Shown: positions 1-7,482 of the stretch, piece after piece
How the letters are laid out: every line of letters starts with the position of its first letter
Numbering within the stretch: position 1 is the stretch's first letter
Source of the DNA: Geochorda sp036562495
GTDB taxonomy: Bacteria; Bacillota; Limnochordia; Limnochordales; Geochordaceae
Assembly: GCA_036562495.1 (NCBI GenBank)
Contig: DATCKA010000105.1
Span: forward strand, 1-15,488
DNA: 15,488 nt
Direction of reading: 5' to 3'
Position numbers and translations under genes: made by a program
The notes under the pieces: model-generated
Told to the model about the DNA's origin: nothing
The model's database searches: none
What the model saw: only the letters and a program-made list of their open reading frames with translations

Positions 1-460
1 GCCTGGCGGCGACCGCCCGGCAGGTTGTGCACCCGCACGATCCGGCCGTCGAGGGTCAGCGGCTCTTGTTCGCCTGGCAGCGTGAGCTCCAGCTTTATCT
101 CGGCTCCGGGCTTCCAGTCAGGGGACGCTGGCAGCACCACGAGCACGCCCGACCCGCTCAGATTGGTGGCCTCGCCCTGGACTTCCCCGACGCGCACCGG
201 AAGCCGCACCGGGCACCGGAAGAAGCGGCGTCGGGGCACGACCTCGTAGTCGGTGGGCTTGGTCACGATCAGCAGGGGGATGGTGCCCGGTCGGGCCTCG
301 ACCACCGACACGGTGGCCGCATAACTGATGCGCTGCTCGTCGTCCTGGCGCAGGATGAGCAGACGGCTCCCGGGTTCGAAGCGGACCGGGACGCCCTTCT
401 GGTAGGGCAACTGCAGCATCAGCTGCTGGTCTGTCATGTCCTCGATGCGGGTCTTGTAGG
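1..460 (-). pseudogene. PilZ-domain (YcgR-like) c-di-GMP receptor, N-terminus lost to IS110
   Basis: Reading the minus strand from about 458 to the window edge gives an open frame starting TYKTRIEDMTDQQLMLQLPY, which matches the N-terminal YcgR-type domain. A PilZ domain follows, with the RxxxR motif (within PRRRFFRC, near 200-230) and the NxSxxG motif (NLSGSG, near 155-170), the two c-di-GMP contact motifs of the family. Proteins of this kind bind c-di-GMP and usually slow the flagellar motor. The frame is open at the window edge, so the C-terminus is not seen. No in-frame start exists upstream: homology stops at about 456-460, where the IS110 element begins, and roughly the first 10-20 residues of a normal YcgR are missing. 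I infer truncation by the insertion. The domain call is firm; the flagellar role is by family only. Confidence 0.8.
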
Positions 461-544
461 TATGATCCCCCTGGCCGGTAGTCCACGGCAGGGTAGCGAC
501 GGAAGTTTGCGAAGTTTCCCCGCCGTTGGGCGGGGTGGGGGGGC

Positions 545-732
545 AAGCGCAGGGCAGGGCGGGTCCGTTTGACCTACTGGGCTTCGAGCCCGTGTCTTGT
601 TTGGATTCGGGCCCGCCCTGCGCCAACCGCCCAACTGGGCCTGGCCGCTGCCAGGAAACCCGAATGGGTGTATGCCGTTTGGCCATCCCCACCGGACCTG
701 CGCTTGCGACACCACGCAGCAGGGGGTCGGCA
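545..732 (+). ncRNA. Candidate IS110 bridge RNA in the left end
   Basis: The non-coding left end is highly structured. An outer helix pairs 547-567 with 608-623 (with a 5-base bulge). Inside it is a perfect hairpin at 579-591 (GGGCT-TCG-AGCCC). A second perfect hairpin lies at 640-655 (CCTGGC-CGCT-GCCAGG). GTCTTGT at 594-600 repeats the left flank at 451-457. ATGGGTGTA at 664-672 repeats the right end at 1953-1961. Target-loop-like match first and donor-loop-like match second is the order known for IS621 bridge RNAs, which guide recombination by pairing with target and donor DNA. The RNA itself, its ends and its folding are inferred. Confidence 0.55.
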
Positions 733-1911
733 ATGCGACGCTACATCGGGCTGGACGTGCATCGGGACTACTGCTATGCGCACCTGCTGGAAGCCGGCCA
801 GGGCGAGGGAAGGCGCCTGCGCTTCCCCAACACGGCCGAAGGTTGGGCCGACTTCGTTGCACAGCTCGGCCCCGAGGATGCCGTGGCGCTCGAGGTGAGC
901 AGCGGCGCCTTCCGGTTTTACGATATCTTGGCCGACCGGGCCGGGCAAGTGGTGGTGGTGGACGCCCGGGTGATGCGCCGGCTGGGCTCGCGCAAGCGCA
1001 AGACGGACCGGGACGACGCGAAGCTCTTGGCCGAGCGGCTGGCGCTGGGGACCTTGCCCGGGGTGTGGGTGCCGCCGGCGGCCATCCGGGAGCTTCGGGC
1101 GCTGGTGAATTTACGTCGCCAGCTGGTGGAGCAGCGCAGCCGGTGGAAGAACCAAATCCGGGCCGTGCTGCTGCGCCACGGCTACCGGGCTCCCCGGGGG
1201 CTGTGGCGGGCCCGCCGCCACCTAGAGCAGCTGTGGAGGCTTTCGCTTCCCGAGGGGGAGCGGGTGTGGCTGGCGGTGGCGCTGGAGCAGTTGCGCTCCA
1301 CTACCGAGCACCTGCGGGCCGTGGAGCGGGACATCGCCCAGCGGGTCCGGCACTGCCGGCCGGTACGGCAGCTGTTGTCCATCGTGGGTTTTCACATCGT
1401 CGCGGCGGCCACGTACTACGCGTACGTGGGCGACCCCTGGCGCTTTGCCTCGGGCAAGCACGTCGTCAGCTACGCGGGGCTCGCACCGCGGGTGACACAA
1501 TCGGGCACGGTGAATCGGCGGGGCGGCATCAGCAAGGAAGGCCCGGCCGTGTTGCGCTGGGCGCTGGTGGAGGCCGCCGCCATGGCTGCTCGCCATGGGC
1601 CACCGGCGTTGCGGACGTTTTACCTGCGCCTGCGGGCCACCAAGGGGCACCAAGTGGCCGTGGTGGCCGTGGCGGCTAAGCTGGCTCGGATTGCCTGGAC
1701 GCTGTGGCGCACGGGTCAGCTGTTTGCCGGCATCCGCCCCGAGCGCTACGCGGCCAAGCTGTCGGTGCTCGACCAGAACGCGGTGCCGTATCCTACCGCG
1801 CAGGTGATGGCCTGGCTCGCGGATCGAGTCGGACGCATCCTGGACCGCCCCGCGTCGTCCGGAGGAAACGCTAGCCGAGCCACGCGCGGGGCTCTCGCAG
1901 CCTCAGCGTGA
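733..1911 (+). CDS. IS110-family DEDD recombinase (transposase)
   Basis: 392 residues. The N-terminal RuvC-like DEDD domain starts at once with RRYIGLDVH (Asp8), then ALEVSSG (Glu54) and TDRDDAK (Asp92 and Asp95). A coiled middle follows (about 115-205). The C-terminal transposase_20 domain (about 210-335) has SIVGF and the GGISKEG motif with Ser267, the serine nucleophile of the family. All catalytic residues are present and the frame is unbroken, so the protein may be active. The start at 733 is chosen because DEDD homology begins there and AGGGGG lies about 8 bases upstream. The frame is open back to 526, but that stretch is the left-end RNA region and has no family similarity. The tail after about 340 is variable. 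Confidence 0.93.
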   Translation: MRRYIGLDVHRDYCYAHLLEAGQGEGRRLRFPNTAEGWADFVAQLGPEDAVALEVSSGAFRFYDILADRAGQVVVVDARVMRRLGSRKRKTDRDDAKLLAERLALGTLPGVWVPPAAIRELRALVNLRRQLVEQRSRWKNQIRAVLLRHGYRAPRGLWRARRHLEQLWRLSLPEGERVWLAVALEQLRSTTEHLRAVERDIAQRVRHCRPVRQLLSIVGFHIVAAATYYAYVGDPWRFASGKHVVSYAGLAPRVTQSGTVNRRGGISKEGPAVLRWALVEAAAMAARHGPPALRTFYLRLRATKGHQVAVVAVAAKLARIAWTLWRTGQLFAGIRPERYAAKLSVLDQNAVPYPTAQVMAWLADRVGRILDRPASSGGNASRATRGALAASA

Positions 1912-1957
1912 ACTTGAAGACTTACTTTGAGGAAAGGTCTTGACGGGGGATCATGGG

Positions 1958-2246
1958 TGTAGCTCTGCGCCACCTCGGCGGCGTCCCGGTTCGTGTTGGT
2001 CAGCACCACGAACTTCCCGTCGTAGCGGGCATCCGCCTCGATGGCCGCCTCGTTGAGCTCGATGGCGTCCCGGTGCACCTTGAGGTAGCGCCGATAGCGG
2101 CTGTGGCGGATGAGGTCGCCGGGACTCCCCTCCTTCAGTGCCTGGCGCAGGCGGGCCACCACTTCTTCGCGCACCTGCCGGTCGTGTTCGGCCGCCTCGG
2201 GGTTGTAGGCCAGGATGTAGCGGCGGCCCTGGGCCGGCGTCAGTTC
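1958..2246 (-). pseudogene. IS1634-type transposase, C-terminal fragment
   Basis: The minus strand encodes ELTPAQGRRYILAYNPEAAE and continues through KFVVLTNTNRDAAEVAQSY, the segment that follows the second catalytic Asp in IS1634-type (IS4 superfamily) transposases. The typical next segment, with the VERAFR-like catalytic Glu region, is absent: homology ends near 1957 where the IS110 element starts, so the rest is lost. At the other end it begins directly after the stop codon of ldcA, in the same frame. There is no start codon and it cannot make an active enzyme. It complements the N-terminal fragment at 13509-14126. Confidence 0.8.
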
Positions 2247-3275
2247 TCACCCTGCCACCACGCCGGGCTCTTCCACGATGATGGCGGGGCTGGTGGCGTC
2301 CAGCGTCACCGTGGCGCCCAGCGGCAGCGTCAGGCGCCCCGGCCCGTGCCCGGCCGCCAGCCCGTACACCGCGGGCTTGCCCAGCGGCTCGATGATGTCG
2401 GCCAGCACCTGCCGCAGCGTCAGCGTGGGCCGCTTGGGGTCGGCGGGTTCACAGTCGACCCACTCGGCGAAGATGAACCCCGCCGCCCCTTCCAGCTTGC
2501 CGGCCAGGCGCAGGTGCGTCAGCATCCGGTCGATCCGATACGGGGCTTCGCCGACATCTTCGATGAGCAGGATCTTGCCCGCCGTGTCCAGCTCGTAGGG
2601 CGTGCCGAGGGTGGCGACGAGCAGCGACAGGTTGCCGCCCACCAGCGGGCCCCGGGCCACTCCCGGCACGATGGGTTCCAGGGAGCGCTCCTGCCACGGG
2701 GCCCGGGCCGGCAGGGGGCCCAGGGGCTCCGGCCGCATCACGGCCCGCACAAACCATTCCCAGGTGAACTCGACGGCCCGCGCCTGCGCCCCCGACTCCG
2801 GCTCCCGCGCCAGGTCCCACCCCATCAACCCGTGAAAGGTCACCAGCCCCGCCCGCTTCCCGATGGCGCAGTGCAGGGCGGTGATGTCGCTGTAGCCCAC
2901 GAACACCTTGGGATGCCGGGCGATGAGGTCATAGTCCAGCAGGTCGAGGATCCGCGGCGAACCGTACCCGCCCCCCACGCACACGATGCCGTCCACGGCC
3001 GGGTCGGCGAAGGCGGCCATGAGGTCCCGGGCCCGGTCCTCGTCGCGGCCCGCCAGATAGCCCCGGACGTCGAGGGCGTGAGCCCCCACCACGGTGCGGA
3101 AGCCTGCCCGGTGCAGGCGCCGCCGGGCGCGCTCCAGGATGTCCGGCGCCGCCTCCTTGCCCCGGCACATGGGCGAAGCGGGGGCTATCAGCGCCACGGT
3201 ATCGCCAGGCTTAAGCATCTTCGGTCGCTGCATGGCCGTCGTTTGCGTCATCGCCAGGCGGCGGTCGCAAGCCAT
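2247..3275 (-). CDS. ldcA: LD-carboxypeptidase (peptidase family S66)
   Basis: 342 residues from the first ATG. Family homology begins at KMLKPGDTVALIAP (residue 19 on), so Met15 (base 3233) is a credible alternative start; no candidate start has a clear ribosome site. S66 enzymes cut the L-D peptide bond of the tetrapeptide stem of peptidoglycan in the cytoplasm during wall recycling, and some relatives act on microcin C7. The serine-glutamate-histidine triad is visible: Ser129 in GYSDIT, Glu239 in LLIEDVGE, His310 in AAGHGPGR. GGGYGSPRIL and HGLMG are also family segments. The length is normal and the C-terminus complete, although the stop codon touches a transposase fragment. The next gene upstream ends 70 bases away in the same direction, so they may be co-transcribed. 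Confidence 0.9.
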   Translation of the reverse strand: MACDRRLAMTQTTAMQRPKMLKPGDTVALIAPASPMCRGKEAAPDILERARRRLHRAGFRTVVGAHALDVRGYLAGRDEDRARDLMAAFADPAVDGIVCVGGGYGSPRILDLLDYDLIARHPKVFVGYSDITALHCAIGKRAGLVTFHGLMGWDLAREPESGAQARAVEFTWEWFVRAVMRPEPLGPLPARAPWQERSLEPIVPGVARGPLVGGNLSLLVATLGTPYELDTAGKILLIEDVGEAPYRIDRMLTHLRLAGKLEGAAGFIFAEWVDCEPADPKRPTLTLRQVLADIIEPLGKPAVYGLAAGHGPGRLTLPLGATVTLDATSPAIIVEEPGVVAG

Positions 3276-3345
3276 ACGTGCGGCGCACGCATATACGAGC
3301 GCGCACGAACGCGGATCGGCCGCGCACGTATTTCGCGCACGTATT
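3274..3345. repeat. Clustered GCGCACG repeats in the ldcA leader
   Basis: The 70 bases before ldcA hold four copies of GCGCACG (3283-3289, 3301-3307, 3322-3328, 3335-3341). The last two sit in a 13-base tandem unit, CGCGCACGTATT, at 3321-3332 and 3334-3345. The copy next to ldcA forms an inverted repeat, CGTGCG-G-CGCACG (3277-3289), right at the first ATG. It could be a set of operator sites, a leader structure or simple-sequence expansion. I do not recognise it as a known site. Confidence 0.5.
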
Positions 3346-5040
3346 CTACGAGCGCGGCGCGTACCACGTGCCCTTGCCGGAGCCGTGCCTGATGAGATGG
3401 CCGCTTTCGATCAGCTTGCGGAGAAGCCGAGACGCCTGGTGCGGTCCGATCCTGCACAAATACGCCACCTGGGATCGCGTGATACGCCCGTGCGAACGCA
3501 CGAACTGCAGCACCATCTGCTCTTGCTGAAGGGGTTCGAAGCCCCGCTGCCGCACGTAGGCGGCAGCTTCGCCCAGCCGGCGGTAGGTGTTGGCGGACAG
3601 ATGGTAGGTCCGCCCCCTGCCCTCTCCCCGCGCTTCTACGAGGCCTGACTCCACCAGGCGTTCCAGCACTGCCCGCGCCTCGGGCTGAGACTTCTGGATC
3701 AAGCGCGCGGCATCCGGGGTCGTGAGTCTACGTTCCAGCCAGAGCTCATTGAGGATGAGCAACTCGTCCAGACCCAGCGGACGCCCGGCCCGGTCTTCTT
3801 CGACGACCAGCCGAACGAAAGCCAGGTTGGCCCGGCCCCCGGGAAGGACCAGGATCACGTCCCGGTCCGTGCTGCGCTCGTAGCTCGGCGCGGGCCGTCC
3901 GTTGCGCAGTTGCTCGTAGAAGATGGTATCGACGCCCCTGGCCGTTCGCTCGACGATGCCGGCCCGCTTGAAGGCGTCGGCCAGCAGCGGGTTGCGCGGT
4001 CTCGGAGGTGTCACCAGCAGATTGTCGAGGCGGACGCCCTCCGGAAACCCGCCCGGGTTGGAGATCTCGATCCGATCCGGGTACCACTGGACGTGCACGG
4101 CGCCGAGCCGCGTGTAGTCCCGGTGCACCAGCGCGTTGGCCAGGGCTTCCCGGAACGCCCGGAGGGGGTAGTCGGGGACGCCGACCCGAAGCAGGCCGAC
4201 GGAGATTTCCTGTTCGGTATTGCGAGCCAAGAACCTGGCCACCAACTCCTCCATGACGCGCAGCAGGGGCCAACGGAAGAAATAGTTGACCCGCACGGCC
4301 GTGCCTTCCAGCACCTGAAAGGCGACCTCATGTGTTGGAAGAAACCGGGAAAGCGCTTCTTCACGCCCAAACAGCAGAAGCCCGAGTACGCGGATACCCC
4401 GCACCTCGTGGTTCGCCTCCACCGCGCCCACGGCTTTGGCCAGCTCGTGGTCGGAGAGCCTGAGCAAGGAAGCGTCGCCCTGGCCGCCGCTTTCCCTGAT
4501 GCTGCGGCGGAAGCGCTCGAACTCCAACGGGTCGAGGTCATCCCACGTCGCTTCGGGTACGACGAGGGCCGAGTAGTCCAGCACACCCCGCGTCGCTTGG
4601 AGGGACTGCATTTCGTGGAAGTGGAAAGGGACGCACTCCGGGCGGCCGTCACGCCTGATGCTGCGCCGAACATACTTGCCGTCTGCGGTCCCAACCGGAG
4701 TGTGCATCGGCGGAACCTCGATGACCAGGACGCTCCGACCGTCCAGTTCGACGATGTCCACGCGGCACGTGATCGACGGTCGAGTCAGATTGGCGATGAG
4801 CGCCTGGACTCGCAGAGGGTCGGTGAATCCCCCCTCGTGCCGCGGTCGCATCCCCGTGATCCTGCCGTCGTCCTCAACCCCGATGAGGAGCCATCCGGGC
4901 TCGTGGCCGGGGCGGTTGGCCAGGCAAACCACCGCTTCGACCAGCTCGCGGTCGGAGAGTTGCCCGCGTTCCTCTCCTTTGAACTCGACGGCGGCGGTCT
5001 CGCCGCCCGTGATGAGGGCCCGCAACCGTTCGCTTGTCAT
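3346..5040 (-). CDS. AlbA_2 / GHKL-type ATP-binding putative transcriptional regulator
   Basis: 564 residues. The N-terminal AlbA_2 (divergent AAA-4) domain spans about 1-135, with VEFKGEE and GWLLIGVEDDGRITG. A middle section runs to about 290. Then comes an HATPase_c_4-like segment with REALANALVHRDYT (296-310, N-box-like), RIEISNPGGFP (323-333) and RNPLLADAFKRAGIVER (349-365). Two winged-helix regions follow (about 425-490 and 505-560, with ITRSQVAYLCRIGPHQASRLL). Proteins with this order are often called RecG-like or Schlafen/AlbA-like ATP-binding regulators. They probably bind DNA through the C-terminal helices, but their target and reaction are not established. The start at 5040 is chosen because GTGAGG lies just upstream and homology begins there. 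The frame is open further up but runs into the next gene. Confidence 0.85.
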   Translation of the reverse strand: MTSERLRALITGGETAAVEFKGEERGQLSDRELVEAVVCLANRPGHEPGWLLIGVEDDGRITGMRPRHEGGFTDPLRVQALIANLTRPSITCRVDIVELDGRSVLVIEVPPMHTPVGTADGKYVRRSIRRDGRPECVPFHFHEMQSLQATRGVLDYSALVVPEATWDDLDPLEFERFRRSIRESGGQGDASLLRLSDHELAKAVGAVEANHEVRGIRVLGLLLFGREEALSRFLPTHEVAFQVLEGTAVRVNYFFRWPLLRVMEELVARFLARNTEQEISVGLLRVGVPDYPLRAFREALANALVHRDYTRLGAVHVQWYPDRIEISNPGGFPEGVRLDNLLVTPPRPRNPLLADAFKRAGIVERTARGVDTIFYEQLRNGRPAPSYERSTDRDVILVLPGGRANLAFVRLVVEEDRAGRPLGLDELLILNELWLERRLTTPDAARLIQKSQPEARAVLERLVESGLVEARGEGRGRTYHLSANTYRRLGEAAAYVRQRGFEPLQQEQMVLQFVRSHGRITRSQVAYLCRIGPHQASRLLRKLIESGHLIRHGSGKGTWYAPRS

Positions 5041-5195
5041 GAGCGCCTCACGTGAGGTAGCGCTGATGAGGTCTGGCCTGCCCGGCATCGCTCGGGCGCT
5101 TCTATTCTGCTCCAATGCCATCAGCCAGGCAACCCGGCCGCTATGCATGCCAGACCCGCTACACCTCGGGGCCGGCGCGGCGCCTGAGCCGGCGT

Positions 5196-6725
5196 TCAGA
5201 ATCGCAGGCCCAGGCCGCCGACCAGCCCCCGGCGGTTGTGCCACGAGACGGCGACGTAGGAAATGCCCAGATCGAAGCGTGCCCCGACGCTCCAGGTAAG
5301 GTAGACCTCGGTTTCCACAGGGTACCAATTGGGCTTGTCCGATAGCGCATGCGGGGCCGGTCGAGCAGACGCGCTCGGCCACAGAAAATTCCTATCGATG
5401 GCTCCCCGAGGCTGCCAGGCGAGGCCAAGGCTCGTCTCCAAGGACAGGCGTTGGGTGAGCTGCGGCGCGAGTTTCAGGTATGCCTCCCACTCAGGCCCGT
5501 TGGGTACGTACTTGGTGTCTTTAGGCGGGTCTACGTATTTGGTCTCATCCGGCAGAAACGGCCCCGTGAAGCGCGCCGAGCCGCCCAGCAGCCAGCGGTC
5601 CCGGCCGCCTTCCAGCCCCAGGCTCCATATGCCCGCGGCGTCGACGCCCACCGAGGCCCCGACCCGGGCGCCCACGGGTTCCGACGGCCTCGGGGTGGGC
5701 GCCGGCCGCCCTCGGTCCGGGCTATCCGGCGGCGAAAGACCCGGCGGTCGCCCGCGCCGCCCGTCCACCCCATCCGGCGGCGGCTCGGGCCGCTGCTCCT
5801 CGGGCGGCCAGTAGACCTCGACCCGCTCGTACTCGCCCGGTTCCACATAGACCCGCAGTTCCCGCTCCGGGTAGTCCTCCAGCCGCAGCCGGACCGTGTG
5901 CCAGCCGACCCTCACCCGGACCTCCGTCGGCGTTCGGCCCACGTAGTCGCCGTCGACGTAGGCCCGGGCTCCCGACGGGTGGCTGTCGATGCGAAGGGTC
6001 CCCCACTCGTACCGCCAGGGAGGCGGGGAGGGTGGCGGCGGCGGAGGCGGTGGAGGGGGTGGCGGCGCCGGCCCCACCACCCAGAACCCCGTCCACGCCG
6101 TGGCCCACCCCTTGCCCACGGGACGCAACATGCGCTCGACCCGGCCCTTCACCTCCGGGGCGCTGTCGCCCAGGTCGGGAAAGGGCGACTGCAGGAACGC
6201 CGACGGCGGCGCCAGTTCGTTGAGCGGGCGGACGGTGGCGATGATCTGCAGGTACTCGGCGCCGGGCGGCCCCGACACGACGAAGCTGTAAGCCCGGCGG
6301 GGGATGGTGTGGGTGCCGGCCGGCAGGAAGTTGTCCATCTCGTACCGGTTGGGGAAGATGAGCCGGACGCGGCCTTCGGTGTCGAGGTCGTCGATGTACA
6401 CGTAAGCGGGGTGGCTCACGTAGAAGCCGATGCGCACCCGGTCGCCGGGGCGGTAGCGAGCCCGCTCGGTCCAGATGCTGGTCCGCAGGTCGGCCGGGTC
6501 GGGCCGGATGATGATGGCTTCGGGCCGCAACGGCGGCAGGCCCTTGGGTTCGTCGCCCTCGGCATCGTCGCCATCCGGCCCGCCGGCGGCGGCCGGCGGG
6601 GCCAGGCCCCACGCTGCCACCGAAACGGCGGCCAGAGCCACCACCAGCAACAGGCCCCATGTCCTCAGCCACCGACGCCCCCCGTCCCGCTCGGCCGTAC
6701 CAGTCCCCCACAACCCCGCCCTCAC
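5196..6725 (-). CDS. Secreted DUF4384-PEGA protein with C-terminal beta-rich domain
   Basis: 509 residues from a GTG start that overlaps the stop of the gene before it (GTGA), with GGAAGGGGG upstream, so translation is probably coupled. A signal or anchor segment lies at about 22-47 (LLLVVALAAVSVAAWGL). A DUF4384-like domain spans about 78-170 (YRPGDRVRIGFYVSHPAYVY, FPNRYEMDNFLPAG). A proline run fills 220-236. A PEGA domain spans about 241-305 (GTLRIDSHPSGARAYVDGDY, GRTPTEV). A second proline-rich linker lies at 306-350. The last 160 residues alternate polar and hydrophobic residues and end GLVGGLGLRF. DUF4384 and PEGA are envelope-associated domains of poorly known function. The final domain looks like a small membrane beta-barrel with a terminal Phe, which would place the protein in an outer membrane; that is inference. 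Confidence 0.8.
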   Translation of the reverse strand: MRAGLWGTGTAERDGGRRWLRTWGLLLVVALAAVSVAAWGLAPPAAAGGPDGDDAEGDEPKGLPPLRPEAIIIRPDPADLRTSIWTERARYRPGDRVRIGFYVSHPAYVYIDDLDTEGRVRLIFPNRYEMDNFLPAGTHTIPRRAYSFVVSGPPGAEYLQIIATVRPLNELAPPSAFLQSPFPDLGDSAPEVKGRVERMLRPVGKGWATAWTGFWVVGPAPPPPPPPPPPPPSPPPWRYEWGTLRIDSHPSGARAYVDGDYVGRTPTEVRVRVGWHTVRLRLEDYPERELRVYVEPGEYERVEVYWPPEEQRPEPPPDGVDGRRGRPPGLSPPDSPDRGRPAPTPRPSEPVGARVGASVGVDAAGIWSLGLEGGRDRWLLGGSARFTGPFLPDETKYVDPPKDTKYVPNGPEWEAYLKLAPQLTQRLSLETSLGLAWQPRGAIDRNFLWPSASARPAPHALSDKPNWYPVETEVYLTWSVGARFDLGISYVAVSWHNRRGLVGGLGLRF

Positions 6726-7462
6726 GGCACCGAACCCCCTTCCGTCGCGGCGCCGCCTGCCCCGCTCGCGCCCGGGGGCCGGCGCACCACTCGGCGGGAC
6801 CCCACTTGTTCGGCCAGCGTCTCGATGGCCCCTCGTACCCGGGCCAGTCGCTCGGCGGAGACCTCCACGCCCGGCTCGAACATCAGCCGCTCTACGTATA
6901 GCGTTCGTTCGGCTCGGTCCAGCCTGGCGTCGAGCCTCCCGATGAACCGGTCGCCCTCCAGCACCGGCATGGTGTACGGCCCGAAGCGGCGCCGGGCCGG
7001 CAGGGGGCCCTCGGCGGCCAGGCGGTCGCGGACGTAGGTGATGGCCTGTTGGAGCGGGGGCGGGAAAGGGGGCCAGGCGGCGCGGAGCAGGGCACGGACG
7101 GGTTCAAAGACGGGGTAGTCGTCCGCCGGCAGAACGCAGCGGGCGTTGGCCCAGTACTCGAAGACGAGCTTGCGGCGGTACAGGGACTCCAGGTGCTCGG
7201 AGCGGTAGGCGCCGACCCGGTTGCGCAGCACCAGGTGGTGGTTTCGCTCCACCACAGCGACCGGATCGAGTTGAACGGCCTCCAGGCGGCGGAGGGCCTG
7301 AAGCGCACCGTCTTCGCCGTGGAGTTCGTCCCGCCAGGGGACCCCCTCGACATGAGGGCGGCGCCCCCGGGTCCAGCGCAGCAGCCCGCTGCGGGCGAGG
7401 ATCAGCCGGCGCAGCGCAGCGGGCGTGATGGTGCTCTTTGGAGAGGCATCCCGGCGAGGCAT
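6722..7462 (-). CDS. YcaQ-type DNA glycosylase (HTH_42 family), internally deleted
   Basis: 246 residues, against about 390-410 for normal YcaQ. YcaQ (AlkX) removes cross-linked or alkylated bases from DNA. The N-terminal half fits the family well: ITPAALRRLILARSGLL, then LEAVQLDPVAVVERNHHLVL (Gln64-Leu-Asp66 is the QxD catalytic motif of this branch), then FEYWANARCVLPADDYP. After AEGPLPAR (residue 157) it jumps directly to RRFGPYTMPVLEGDRFIGRL, the C-terminal family segment. About 130-150 residues containing the middle winged-helix region are therefore missing, with the frame kept. The start at 7462 is the only in-frame ATG after the previous stop; the longer open frame overlaps the upstream gene. 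It could be a compact functional variant or a decayed gene. Confidence 0.8.
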   Translation of the reverse strand: MPRRDASPKSTITPAALRRLILARSGLLRWTRGRRPHVEGVPWRDELHGEDGALQALRRLEAVQLDPVAVVERNHHLVLRNRVGAYRSEHLESLYRRKLVFEYWANARCVLPADDYPVFEPVRALLRAAWPPFPPPLQQAITYVRDRLAAEGPLPARRRFGPYTMPVLEGDRFIGRLDARLDRAERTLYVERLMFEPGVEVSAERLARVRGAIETLAEQVGSRRVVRRPPGASGAGGAATEGGSVP

Positions 7463-7482
7463 CCGCTGGCGGCTCCGCTCGG

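Larger units (their letters stand above)
456..1960 (+). mobile_element. IS110-family insertion sequence, apparently complete
   Basis: About 1.5 kb, with a long left end (about 275 bases), one DEDD recombinase gene and a short right end (about 45 bases). This is the layout of the IS110 group, whose bridge RNA lies in the left end. The ends are inferred from three facts: PilZ homology stops near 458, IS1634 homology stops near 1957, and a 10-base inverted repeat ATGATCCCCC / GGGGGATCAT lies at 462-471 and 1945-1954. Exact ends are uncertain by about 10 bases because this family makes no long terminal repeats and usually no target duplication. The two flanks (a pilZ gene and a transposase fragment) are not halves of one gene, so a rearrangement happened at or around this element. 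Confidence 0.75.

Noticed and set aside
526..732. Longer N-terminus for the IS110 recombinase
   Set aside because: Family homology starts at 733, which has a ribosome site, and the upstream part is a structured non-coding region.
1953..3392. 479-residue open frame on the plus strand
   Set aside because: It is antisense to the transposase fragment and ldcA, whose catalytic residues are clear on the other strand.
5349..7037. 562-residue open frame on the plus strand
   Set aside because: It is opposite the DUF4384-PEGA and YcaQ-type genes and has biased Arg/Pro/Gly composition without domains.
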